From Ardenticatenaceae bacterium (GTDB lineage Bacteria; Chloroflexota; Anaerolineae; Promineifilales; Promineifilaceae): a DNA stretch of 64,000 nt. The stretch is taken from the NCBI GenBank assembly GCA_020634245.1, contig JACKCC010000008.1, forward strand, positions 1 to 64,000. The letters are read 5' to 3'. The translations under genes were made by a program, and so were the position numbers. Below are positions 25,798-34,072 of this stretch, piece by piece (position 1 is the stretch's first letter; every line of letters begins with the position of its first letter). The notes below the pieces were generated by a model. The model did not search any database, was not told the origin of the DNA, and was given only the letters and a program-made list of their open reading frames with translations.

Positions 25798-28479
25798 ATG
25801 GCAAATGAACGTCCTGATTTTAATGAAGGTCTCCGCTCTCAACAGAAAGATAACCGGAAAACATCTGGCAAGTTAAAAATCTTCTTAGGGTATGCAGCCG
25901 GTGTAGGCAAGACGTACACCATGTTGGAAGCGGCTCAACAGCGCGAGGTTGAAGGAATTGATGTGGCAGTGGGCTATGTGGAAACACACGGCCGTTCCGA
26001 AACCAATGCGCTGTTGGCCGGTCTGGAAACGATTCCCCGTCAGGAAATTACGTACCGGGGCATTACCCGGTCTGAAATGGATACCGATGCCATTTTACAG
26101 CGGCGGCCGCAAATCGTCCTGGTTGACGATTTGGCCCACACCAATGCCCCTGGCTCGCGCCATTTGCGACGTTATCAAGACGTGCTAGAACTGCTCAACA
26201 GCGGCATTGACGTGTACACAACTATCAATATCCAGCACCTGGAGAGCCTCAATGACATCGTTTCCCGCGTGACCGGCGTTGCCGTGCGGGAAACGGTGCC
26301 TGATCACATCCTGGATGAAGCATCAGAGATCGAGCTGGTTGACTTACCTATTAATGAATTATTGAACCGGCTTGAGACCGACAAAGTGTACGTTCCGGAA
26401 CAAGACGAACAGGCTTTGCGCCAGTTCTTCCGGCCCGGAAATCTGACTGCTCTTAGGGAGATGGCCCTGCGCCGGGTGGCCGACCGCGTTGATGAACAAA
26501 TGCGGGCTTATATGCAGATGCACGCCATTCCTGGTCCCTGGCCGGCCGGGGAACGCCTCATGGTCTGCATTAGTTCTAGCCCGTTAGGCGAGCGTCTGGT
26601 ACGAACCACGCGGCGGTTGGCGCGGCGGCTAGATGCGGAATGGATTGCTGTCTATGTGGAGACGCCTGGCCATGTTAATTTGCCGGAGGCAGATGAAGAT
26701 CAGGCGGCGCGAACACTGCGGCTGGCCGAGGAATTGGGTGCGCAAACCGTCCGGCTTACGGGCAATTCGGTGGCAAAAACATTGGTGGATTATGCCCTTA
26801 GCCGAAATGTGACCAAAATCGTAGTCGGCAAACCGCTCCACCCCCGTTGGCGGGAATGGCTGCGGGGGTCAATCATTGACCAGGTTTTGGATTACAGCCA
26901 GGATATGGATGTTTATGTGATTAGTGGCAAAACGGAGACTGCCCGGCCTTCACGTATACGGCCGTTTACCAAACGGCCGTTGTTTAAGTGGCAGGGCTAT
27001 TTGCTGGGCGCGGGCCTGGTCATATTGGTAACATTGTTGGGTCTGCCCTTACGGCCGTTTATCAACCCCACCAACCTGGTTATGCTTTACCTGGCGGCGG
27101 TGATGATAACGGCCGTTCGCCAGGGGCGCTGGCCGGCTATTGTTGCTTCACTCTTGAGCGTGATCGTCTTTGACATCACCTTCGTCCCTCCTTATTACAC
27201 ATTTGTCGTAGCCCATGCCGAATATTTGCTGACCTTTGTCGGGCTGCTGGCTGTTGGACTAGTCATCAGTACGCTGGCGGCGCGCACCCAAGAGCAGGCT
27301 TTGGCCGCCCGCCACCGTGAAGCGCAAACGGCCGTTTTATTTGAACTGAGCCAGGGGTTAGCGGCCGTATCCAACCCGGCGGCCATTGCTCAAACTGCGG
27401 TTAACCATATTCAAACGGCCTTTAACGGCCCGGCTGCGCTCTTTTTGCCCGACGAGAGTCGAGAACATCTCATGTTACAATCCAGCACGCCCAATTTTCC
27501 CTCCAGCGCTGATGAGCATGCCGTTGCCGGCTGGGTCTTTCGCCACAGTCAGCCGGCCGGCCGCTGCACCGATACACTAACCAATGTCAACGGCCATTAC
27601 CTTCCTTTGCAGGCTTCAGGACAAACCATTGGCGTAATGGCGGTCGAATTTCCCGAAGATTTCAAGGGACTCCTTTCTGGCGAACAGCGTCGTTTTTTGA
27701 CTTCTTTTTCCAATCAGGTGGCGCTGGCATTAGAAAGCGCCTATTTGGCCGATCAGGCGCGGCGTGCCCGGCTGTTGGAAGAGACAGAAAAGCTGCAAAC
27801 GACTCTGTTAAATTCCATCTCCCATGATTTGCGCACACCGCTGGCCACAATTACCGGCGCATTGAGCAGTCTGTTAGATGATGCTGATTTACTGACAGAA
27901 GCGGCCCGGCGCGATCTGCAATTTACCGCCTGGGAAGAGGCGCTGCGGTTGAATAGATTTGTCGGCAATTTGCTGGACATGACCCGCCTGGAATCGGGGG
28001 CGATGAAAGTGGTGCGGCAGCCTTACGATGTGCAGGAACTCGTCGGGGCAACGCTGGCACAGATGCCTAATCGCCTGCGAGACCGTACCGTAAAACGCAT
28101 GATTCCCGATGATCTGCCGCCGATTGCGATTGACTTGACTTTGATGATTCAGGCATTAATGAATCTGGTGGATAATGCTGTCAAATATACGCCCCCGGAC
28201 GAACCCATTGAAATCGAAGCTCACCAGGAACGGGAAGCCGTAATTGTGGCTGTCAAGGATCGGGGACCGGGTATACCGGAAGCGGAATTGGAGCGGGTTT
28301 TTAGTAAATTTTTCCGGCTAAACCGCAGCGGGATTGGGGGAACAGGTTTGGGGTTGTCGATTGCCAGGGGGATTGTGGAGGCGCATAACGGCCGTATCTG
28401 GGCCGAAAACAGGCCAGAAGGTGGCGCAATCTTTTCAATAGCGCTGCCAACCGAGAGATTGGAGACGGATAATCTCTAA
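25798..28479 (+). CDS. kdpD: KdpD osmosensitive potassium-sensor histidine kinase
   Basis: 893 residues. The N-terminal KdpD domain has Walker A at 31-39 (GYAAGVGKT), V-D-D-L-A-H-T-N-A-P-G-S-R-H and Y-T-T-I-N-I-Q-H-L-E-S-L-N. A USP domain (~245-375), four membrane helices of the DUF4118 type (~395-490), GAF (~510-650), HisKA with His676 (SISHDLRTP) and HATPase (N-L-V-D-N-A-V-K-Y, D-R-G-P-G-I-P, G-L-G-L-S-I-A) follow. Architecture and length are those of complete KdpD. It lies downstream of the KimA-like transporter rather than kdpFABC. The cognate regulator is convergent, with stops 11 bp apart. The ATG lacks an obvious Shine-Dalgarno. Confidence 0.93.
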   Translation: MANERPDFNEGLRSQQKDNRKTSGKLKIFLGYAAGVGKTYTMLEAAQQREVEGIDVAVGYVETHGRSETNALLAGLETIPRQEITYRGITRSEMDTDAILQRRPQIVLVDDLAHTNAPGSRHLRRYQDVLELLNSGIDVYTTINIQHLESLNDIVSRVTGVAVRETVPDHILDEASEIELVDLPINELLNRLETDKVYVPEQDEQALRQFFRPGNLTALREMALRRVADRVDEQMRAYMQMHAIPGPWPAGERLMVCISSSPLGERLVRTTRRLARRLDAEWIAVYVETPGHVNLPEADEDQAARTLRLAEELGAQTVRLTGNSVAKTLVDYALSRNVTKIVVGKPLHPRWREWLRGSIIDQVLDYSQDMDVYVISGKTETARPSRIRPFTKRPLFKWQGYLLGAGLVILVTLLGLPLRPFINPTNLVMLYLAAVMITAVRQGRWPAIVASLLSVIVFDITFVPPYYTFVVAHAEYLLTFVGLLAVGLVISTLAARTQEQALAARHREAQTAVLFELSQGLAAVSNPAAIAQTAVNHIQTAFNGPAALFLPDESREHLMLQSSTPNFPSSADEHAVAGWVFRHSQPAGRCTDTLTNVNGHYLPLQASGQTIGVMAVEFPEDFKGLLSGEQRRFLTSFSNQVALALESAYLADQARRARLLEETEKLQTTLLNSISHDLRTPLATITGALSSLLDDADLLTEAARRDLQFTAWEEALRLNRFVGNLLDMTRLESGAMKVVRQPYDVQELVGATLAQMPNRLRDRTVKRMIPDDLPPIAIDLTLMIQALMNLVDNAVKYTPPDEPIEIEAHQEREAVIVAVKDRGPGIPEAELERVFSKFFRLNRSGIGGTGLGLSIARGIVEAHNGRIWAENRPEGGAIFSIALPTERLETDNL

Positions 28480-28490
28480 TTTCCATTCTC

Positions 28491-29228
28491 CTAAATATCA
28501 ATCTTCAGCCGATAGCCCACGCCTGGCTCAGTCAAAATATACTGTGGATTCGAGGGGTCTTCTTCAATTTTGCGGCGCAGGTTGCTCATGTGAACACGCA
28601 GCAAGTGAGTTTCGGTTTGGAAACCGGCCCCGCGCACTTCTTTTAGCAGTTGCTGGTGCGTTAGAACGCGTCCGGCATAGTGAATCAAAACCCGCAGCAA
28701 GTCGTATTCAGTGGGGGTTAGCTGTACTTCTTCACCGTCGTAGGTCACAACGCGAGCCGTTAAATCTACTTTTAGTTGGCCACTGGTAAAGACGAGTTCT
28801 GGCTCTTCCTGCTCCCGATAGGCGTGGCGCAGGGCTACCCGCAGTCTGGCCGTCAGTTCGCCAACGCTGAACGGTTTGGTCAGATAATCGTCGGCGCCGG
28901 CATCCAGCGCTTCAATTTTGTCTGTATCTTGATTTTGCACTGAAAGAATGATGATGGGCGTTGGCGTCCATTCGCGAATGCGCCGGGTCACTTCAATGCC
29001 ATTGATACCGGGCAGCCCTAAATCCAGGATGATCAGGTCTGGCCTGATGTTGACAGTTTTTAATATGGCATCCTCGCCAGTGGCGGCCTCGTATACTTCA
29101 TACCCGTGAGCGCCAAGCGACGTACGCAAAAAACGCCGGATGGCGTGTTCATCGTCAACGATTAATACTTTCGTCTTCTGCATATCTGCGAGTTCGTCTA
29201 GATTAACGGCCGTTTGCTCAAACAACAT
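28491..29228 (-). CDS. kdpE: KdpE-like OmpR-family response regulator
   Basis: 245 residues from ATG 29228 (AAAGGA eight nt upstream). The ATG at codon 16 would give a length closer to other KdpE proteins. The receiver has DD at 25-26, Asp69 in L-I-I-L-D-L-G-L-P-G and the Lys in L-T-K-P-F. The winged-helix effector (~145-245) has L-T-P-T-E-Y-D-L-L-R-V-L and H-M-S-N-L-R-R-K-I-E-x-P-G-V-G-Y-R. It is encoded tail-to-tail with kdpD. Its target promoter is likely that of the upstream potassium module; this is inference. Confidence 0.87.
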   Translation of the reverse strand: MLFEQTAVNLDELADMQKTKVLIVDDEHAIRRFLRTSLGAHGYEVYEAATGEDAILKTVNIRPDLIILDLGLPGINGIEVTRRIREWTPTPIIILSVQNQDTDKIEALDAGADDYLTKPFSVGELTARLRVALRHAYREQEEPELVFTSGQLKVDLTARVVTYDGEEVQLTPTEYDLLRVLIHYAGRVLTHQQLLKEVRGAGFQTETHLLRVHMSNLRRKIEEDPSNPQYILTEPGVGYRLKIDI

Positions 29229-29389
29229 AATTATATCCTTTACCGGAACCTTTGGAAATTTATAGGCAGCCAGGCCGGGTTTTCTGTTTGGTTCGCAATG
29301 CTTTGGGAGCCTGGGCATCTTGCCCGCCCCCGGCAGACGGGCGATCCGCGCTTCATTTCGATCTACTGATACTACTTTCCCGTTTTTCC

Positions 29390-29626
29390 CTAATCACCCC
29401 GCCAGCCTGAAGCACTATCATCCTGCCACCACTCGGAACCGTCAATGTGCCTGTTGGCATAGCTCCACAAAGCCACCGAGCCAAAGACCAGGCTCAAAAT
29501 GACGATAACTGGAATAACCATTGTGTGTGATAGTCCAAAATAGCGGCCAAGAATGATAAGGGCCGGGATTGTTCCGCCAATTAAAACAAGTGGCATGTGC
29601 TTCCTCTGTTGGAGTTTTGATTTCAT
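29390..29626 (-). CDS. Small two-helix membrane protein of unknown function
   Basis: 78 residues: a basic N-terminus, two hydrophobic helices (~12-28 and ~33-56), then a Trp-rich acidic tail (S-E-W-W-Q-D-D). An AAGGA site precedes the ATG. It is transcribed in the same direction as kdpE, about 160 bp upstream of it. It could be a small subunit or regulator of the neighbouring potassium system, but this cannot be shown. Confidence 0.6.
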   Translation of the reverse strand: MKSKLQQRKHMPLVLIGGTIPALIILGRYFGLSHTMVIPVIVILSLVFGSVALWSYANRHIDGSEWWQDDSASGWRGD

Positions 29627-29661
29627 GGTCTATATCCTTCGCATTCCAGAGAATAAATTGT

Positions 29662-29772
29662 GGGTCTTCAGGATTTCGTGGGGTGTAGGGGCGTACCCTT
29701 GTGGTCGCCCAGAGCAGGGCGGGCACAAGACCCGCCCCTACATGACAAGACCCCGTGAATTCCCAAAGAGCC
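29662..29772. mobile_element. MITE family B, copy 2 (111 bp, 8-bp target duplication)
   Basis: It starts GGGTCTTCAGGATTTC and ends GAATTCCCAAAGAGCC; the ends are imperfect inverted repeats of each other and of family A ends. It is flanked exactly by TAAATTGT (29654-29661 and 29773-29780). The core GTAGGGGCGTACCC ... CGCCCCTAC is as in copy 1. Confidence 0.9.
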
Positions 29773-29899
29773 TAAATTGTGAATTGAGTCTATCCAAAAA
29801 GGCATTAAGGGGATGACAAGAGATCAGAGATAGAGGTCAAGAAAATATCAAGTCCGTATTGAAGTATTGGTCTGACACGAACGTAAGGCCGGTATTGCC

Positions 29900-30050
29900 G
29901 GGTAATAAAGCCAGCGTTTCGACAGCATCAAGCCGCTTAACAACGACGTGGAGCGGCTTAACAAGCGCGTAAAGCCAGCATCACGACGATATAAAGCCAG
30001 CTTTATCAAAGCAGAAAGCCAGCGATTCAAAGAAGTTTCGCTGGCTTTTT
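29900..30050 (+). ncRNA. Candidate structured non-coding RNA with repeated AAAGCCAGC and intrinsic terminator
   Basis: Between two minus-strand genes, the + strand carries four copies of (A)AAGCCAGC (near 29908, 29972, 29993 and 30015), a perfect hairpin AAGCCGCT (29930-29937) / AGCGGCTT (29952-29959), and a textbook terminator AAAGCCAGCG (30015-30024) / CGCTGGCTTT (30039-30048) ending in T. No open reading frame with a ribosome site spans it. The repeated AAAGCCAGC could compete for the 3' arm, as in a switch. Promoter not identified. Confidence 0.4.
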
Positions 30051-30080
30051 ATTGTTGTGCTGTGTTTTGGGGGTGGTTGG

Positions 30081-30305
30081 ACGGCCGTTCCCCCACCACT
30101 TATCCGTTCCTTTCCCAATCTGTTGTTGCTAGCGAGTACGGCCGTTCCCCCACCACCTATCCGTTCCTTTCCCAATCCGCTGTTGTTAACAAGTACGGCC
30201 GTTCCTCCAACAATACACTTGAAGGTGAGTACGGCCGTTTCCCCACCACCTATCCTTACTTCAATCCGTTGTTGCTAACAAATACGGCCGTTTCCCACAA
30301 CACAG
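30081..30305. repeat. Degenerate ~57-bp tandem repeat carrying the ACGGCCGT octamer
   Basis: Five units begin with ACGGCCGT at 30081, 30138, 30195, 30231 and 30284 (spacings 57, 57, 36, 53). The unit reads ACGGCCGTTCCCCCACCACC-TATCC-TTCC-TTTCCCAATC then TGTTGTTGC-AAC. It is not coding on either strand. 30306-30392 shows no feature. Confidence 0.8.
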
Positions 30306-30392
30306 TTGGTCAGGCAAGAATGGTCAAGAGGGGACACGGCGGTGACACCGGCCCCAGCGCATGGGGAAGAACGCGCCGAAGCAGGGCAACTG

Positions 30393-32086
30393 TCAATGAC
30401 CCATTATTGTTTTTACTTTATTTGGATCAAGCACTGTCATATCACGAAGTAGTGGACTATGGCTCATCTCATTAGCTAATTCACTTGTGCTATTGGTAGC
30501 ACCAAGAGTAACCGCTAAATCGTAGAATCCACTAAATGCAGCAAAAAATGTATTTGCATCTAAACTATCTTCTTGTAAACCATGCACATAAATAAGATAC
30601 CCTTGTCTATCGATAAAAACATTCTAAATTCATCGCCATTGGTAGATACAGGAATATAGTTAACAGGTTTGTTAGGCATCTTTGAGCCATCAATCGCAAT
30701 AGCTGTTAGTGTATCTCCCCAATCCCATAAATAACCATTTTCATTTCTTTTTAATTGAGGTAAAGCTAATGAAAAAGTTTCAACAGGTGGTCTCATTTCA
30801 GGTGTTGATGAAGATGTAATTTTTGTGCCCGGAATAGTGATTGTAATAGTTGTGCCAGTTTTTTGTGCTTGTTCAATTGATTCAACAAAATTATTTGGTG
30901 TAGTGTTATCTATCTTTGCACTTCCTGCATCGAGATCTCCTCGTTGATACATAAATCTAAACACCTCGGTAAACTTTTCACCGACTATTTGCTGCGATGA
31001 TTTATCTGTAAAATTATCTCCCAAGTTGATTTGGTCTAACAAAGTTTGGTGATATAAGATCGAAAATCCAAGTAGTTTGGAGGAATGCGGCACAACTTTT
31101 TCTGAACTTCAAATTAATGCTTCTATGTACCAATCTTCAACATTTTGCCCTACTGAGATCTCTGGGAAGCCTTGAGCATCGCAAAGGACTAGGCCATTAT
31201 TCTCCAGATGAACGAGGTTTCTCCAAGAACCCTCCCAAAATACTTGTTCTGTGGCCGTTAACGTCATACTGAACTGCCGCCCATTTACGGTTGGTTGTTT
31301 CAGCTTGAATGCAATGACTCTAGCTACGATAGCGCCACTTTGATCCTTGACTACAATGTCTCGGCTGTCAATACATCAATATGGTACTGACCATCAGCTA
31401 ACAACCCCGCTTCTTGCAAAGAGGTAGAGCAGATCGTATCAGTCCTTAAAGTAAGGGTTGTGTCTTTTACAGATAATGCATCCTTGTTTATCCACCAACA
31501 GTGGTATCAGACATTTGCCATTGTCATTGGAGCCGCTTCGGCTAAATAGGCGGCACATTTCTGTTTTGTTGCGCGTTAACGGTTGGTTGTTAGACTGGAT
31601 CAATTCCCTAACTTCTGTTATCCATGCTGGTGCTCAGAGGAAAAAGACTGGAAGCCCCTCAGCACCATAGTTTGTTCTGAAGTCGGCGGTGTGGCTGTTG
31701 GGGTCCTGATTGCAACAGTTTGACCATTTTGATGATTCAATCCTGTCCTCAACGACGGTAACTGTTCCCCCACTTGAGTCATTATCTATTAGTGTGGAAG
31801 TTACTGGTGCTTCTTCCACAATGGCTGGCGCTACTGTACATGATGCCAAAGTAACGACAGCCAAAGACCCTCCACCAACAGCATAAGGTTTAGCTTTAGA
31901 GGGGGTCTTCATCCAAATGTAATGCATAACGGCAACTAAAGCCCAAAAAGGACTGGTAAGAACAGCAGCGGCATATTTAGCTGCCCTTGAATGAATAATT
32001 AAGGCTAATACATCCTTTGACGACTCATATATCTTATGAAGTCTTACCATACCTTGATGGACTGAATGCCCAGTCTGTTCTCTCAT
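30393..32086 (-). pseudogene. Decayed AT-rich gene, probably for a secreted or lipid-anchored protein
   Basis: Reading from ATG 32086, the frame gives a signal-like segment with L-A-V-V-T-L-A-S-C (lipobox-like, ~codon 82). It is interrupted by TGA after ...LPVFFL, shifts frame near 31480, and shifts back near 31365 (...DIVVKDQSGAIVARVIAF). It meets a second TGA after YIEALI at about 31105, then continues in the original frame (SSEKVVPHSSKLLGFSILYH...). One base is missing near 30600, where I-D-x-G-Y-L-I-Y-V-H-G-L-Q-E-D-S resumes. The pieces compose one protein of ~560 residues. Composition is AT-rich compared with both sides, and no ACGGCCGT octamer occurs from 30,300 to 32,215. Family not recognised. 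Confidence 0.6.
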
Positions 32087-32172
32087 AATTGTTTCAATTT
32101 GCCAATAAATACGAGGATTTTTCCCTCTCCCTGCTTTGATATGGAGTCATTCCTCCCTCTTGCCCAGTCCCC

Positions 32173-33567
32173 CTAAATCGCCCGCCGAATCATTTGCGCA
32201 AATTCATGGGCACGGGCAACGGCCGTTCCCACATACCCCCCCGCATCCATCAACCCGCGCACCTGATCTGCCGCCAAAAATTCCCCAATCCGCTCATCAA
32301 CGACCAACAGGCTGACCAGCGGATTCTCCTCGCCGCGCCGCAGCGCTGCCCAGGCAGCCAGGCTGGCCTCGCGGATCCATTCGTGCCCCTCCTGGCGGCT
32401 GGCCCCGGCGGCAACTAGGGCCATCAGCACCCGCTCTGTGGCGGCAAAAGGGCCGTAAGTGGCTAGGTTGCGCTGGACGGCCGTTTCATCCACCACCATC
32501 TCAGCCACAATCCGGCTGGCGCGGCGCAGCAGTTCGTCCGTCGCCAAAAACGCCTCGGCCAGCATGATGCGCCGGTTGGCCGAATCATCCAGGCTGCGCT
32601 CCAGAATGGCCTGGCTGGCATTGTCCCAGGCCACCGCCGGCAGCGCAGCCACGTAGCGGGCCAGCGAGCAAATATTCTCGGTGTTGATGGGATTACGTTT
32701 GAACGGCATCGCCGACGACCCCACCTGTTGTTTGCCAAACGGCTCGGCCCATTCGCCAAAGGGCGGCGACTGCAAAACGCGAAAATCGAGGGCAAATTTA
32801 TGCAGCGAGGCGGCGATCCCGGCCAGCCCTTGCAGCAGGCGCAAATCCTGCTGGCGGGTGTAGGTCTGGGTGGCGATAGGGAAATAGGGCAGTTCTAATA
32901 CAGCCATCGCCGCCGCTTCCATTTGCTGCGCCGTTGTGCCGGTTCCGTGCAGTAGTTCGCCGTAACTCGCCTGCGTGCCGACGGCGCCTTTGAAGCCTTT
33001 TCCCCGGAGATTGGAGATTAGAGACTGGAGACTGTGTAAATCATCGAGTAAATCCTGGGCATAAACAGCGAAGCGGTAGCCGAGGGTGGTCGGTTCGGCC
33101 GGTTGGATGTGAGTGTGGGCCATAGTGGGAACGGCCGCATACGCTTCAATCCGCTCTGCCAAATGCCCCAGCAGTGTTTTGAGCTGCGCTGCCAGCAGCC
33201 GGGCCGCTTCCCGCTGGCGCAGCACGTCCACGTTGTCGGTGATATCGGCGCTGGTAGCACCCCAATGGATGATGCCGCCGCCGGCCGGGCACTGCTCGGC
33301 AAAGACCCGGATTTCGGCCATCACGTCATGCCGGGTCTCTTTTTCGATTTCCAGCGCCCGTTCGATGTTGACGTTTTCCTGCTGGCTTTGCAGGTCGGCG
33401 AGCTGTACGGCCGTGACCAATCCGGCCTGGTGCTGCGCCGTGGCCAGCGCCACCCAGACGCGGCGCATCAACCGCCGTTTGTGCGTTTCCGACCAAATCT
33501 GGCGCATGGCTTCACTGCCATAGCGCCAGGTCAGCGGCGAAATATAAGTTGAATGATTAAAGTTCAT
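32173..33567 (-). CDS. purB: Adenylosuccinate lyase family protein
   Basis: 464 residues, typical for the fumarase/aspartase superfamily. H-W-G-A-T-S-A-D-I-T-D-N at ~100-111, T-H-I-Q-P-A-E-P-T-T at ~151 and the signature G-S-S-A-M-P-F-K-R-N-P at ~287 are the three conserved regions; M-P-F-K-R-N-P favours adenylosuccinate lyase over 3-carboxymuconate cycloisomerase. The enzyme splits SAICAR and adenylosuccinate in purine synthesis. guaB lies 500 bp upstream on the same strand, a second purine gene. No clear Shine-Dalgarno precedes the ATG. Start and end agree with the family. Confidence 0.88.
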   Translation of the reverse strand: MNFNHSTYISPLTWRYGSEAMRQIWSETHKRRLMRRVWVALATAQHQAGLVTAVQLADLQSQQENVNIERALEIEKETRHDVMAEIRVFAEQCPAGGGIIHWGATSADITDNVDVLRQREAARLLAAQLKTLLGHLAERIEAYAAVPTMAHTHIQPAEPTTLGYRFAVYAQDLLDDLHSLQSLISNLRGKGFKGAVGTQASYGELLHGTGTTAQQMEAAAMAVLELPYFPIATQTYTRQQDLRLLQGLAGIAASLHKFALDFRVLQSPPFGEWAEPFGKQQVGSSAMPFKRNPINTENICSLARYVAALPAVAWDNASQAILERSLDDSANRRIMLAEAFLATDELLRRASRIVAEMVVDETAVQRNLATYGPFAATERVLMALVAAGASRQEGHEWIREASLAAWAALRRGEENPLVSLLVVDERIGEFLAADQVRGLMDAGGYVGTAVARAHEFAQMIRRAI

Positions 33568-33671
33568 GCTGGCTTACGAATGACCCCAACGTGGAACAAC
33601 CATTTTCCCGGGGAATGCTCTGCCATTCACTGAGGACAAACATGCCCCTGTTTGACCCCAATCATGCGAAC

Positions 33672-33848
33672 TTATTCCTCTTCGTCTGACGCATGCCGCT
33701 TCCGTTTGCGGCCCGGTTTTCTTTTTGTTTGTTGTTGTAGTGCGCGCGTTTCTTCAATAAGACGTCTGCGTTCTGCTTCTAACCTCGCCAAGATTTCAGC
33801 ATTTTTTTGTTTTTGGTCCTGCGACAGCTGTACCTTCCGTCTTGCCAT
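33672..33848 (-). CDS. Small, highly charged 58-residue protein (unannotated small gene)
   Basis: ATG 33848 with AGGAG nine nt upstream opens a 58-codon frame ending at TAA 33672-33674. The product is rich in Arg/Lys/Gln/Glu, forms one amphipathic coiled coil (L-A-R-L-E-A-E-R-R-R-L-I-E-E) and ends in K-R-K-P-G-R-K-R-K-R-H then D-E-E-E. It might bind nucleic acid. Composition and the strong ribosome site support it as real. No family recognised. Confidence 0.5.
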   Translation of the reverse strand: MARRKVQLSQDQKQKNAEILARLEAERRRLIEETRALQQQTKRKPGRKRKRHASDEEE

Positions 33849-34018
33849 GCTAAAGCTCTCCTACATTCTTGCCGGTATTCGCTGGCGATACTCACAAATA
33901 TTTTCTGGCCTCCATTATACCCCAATTTAGGAATGATTTTGGGGCAATTTGGGGAAATATCGCAATTTTTCGAAAATCAGTGTGGGGTGTCAGGTGGCCC
34001 TTTGTCATGCAACATTTT

Positions 34019-34056
34019 GTCATGCGTCATGAGCCGGGTCTTGGCTGACGCATGAC
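34019..34056. repeat. Hairpin and TGACGCA direct repeats downstream of guaB
   Basis: GTCATGCGTCA (34019-34029) pairs perfectly with TGACGCATGAC (34046-34056), and the TGACGCA unit is then repeated twice more to 34070. It lies 3-50 bp past the guaB stop and probably serves as its 3' stem, without a clear T-run. Confidence 0.6.
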
Positions 34057-34072
34057 GCATGACGCATGACTT

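Noticed and set aside
30081..30305. CRISPR-like array
   Set aside because: Repeats are adjacent and degenerate with irregular spacing; there are no constant repeats separated by unique spacers and no cas genes.
29948..30475. A 175-codon + strand open frame across the tandem repeats
   Set aside because: It is a translation of the 57-bp repeats and the terminator, without ribosome site or protein-like composition.
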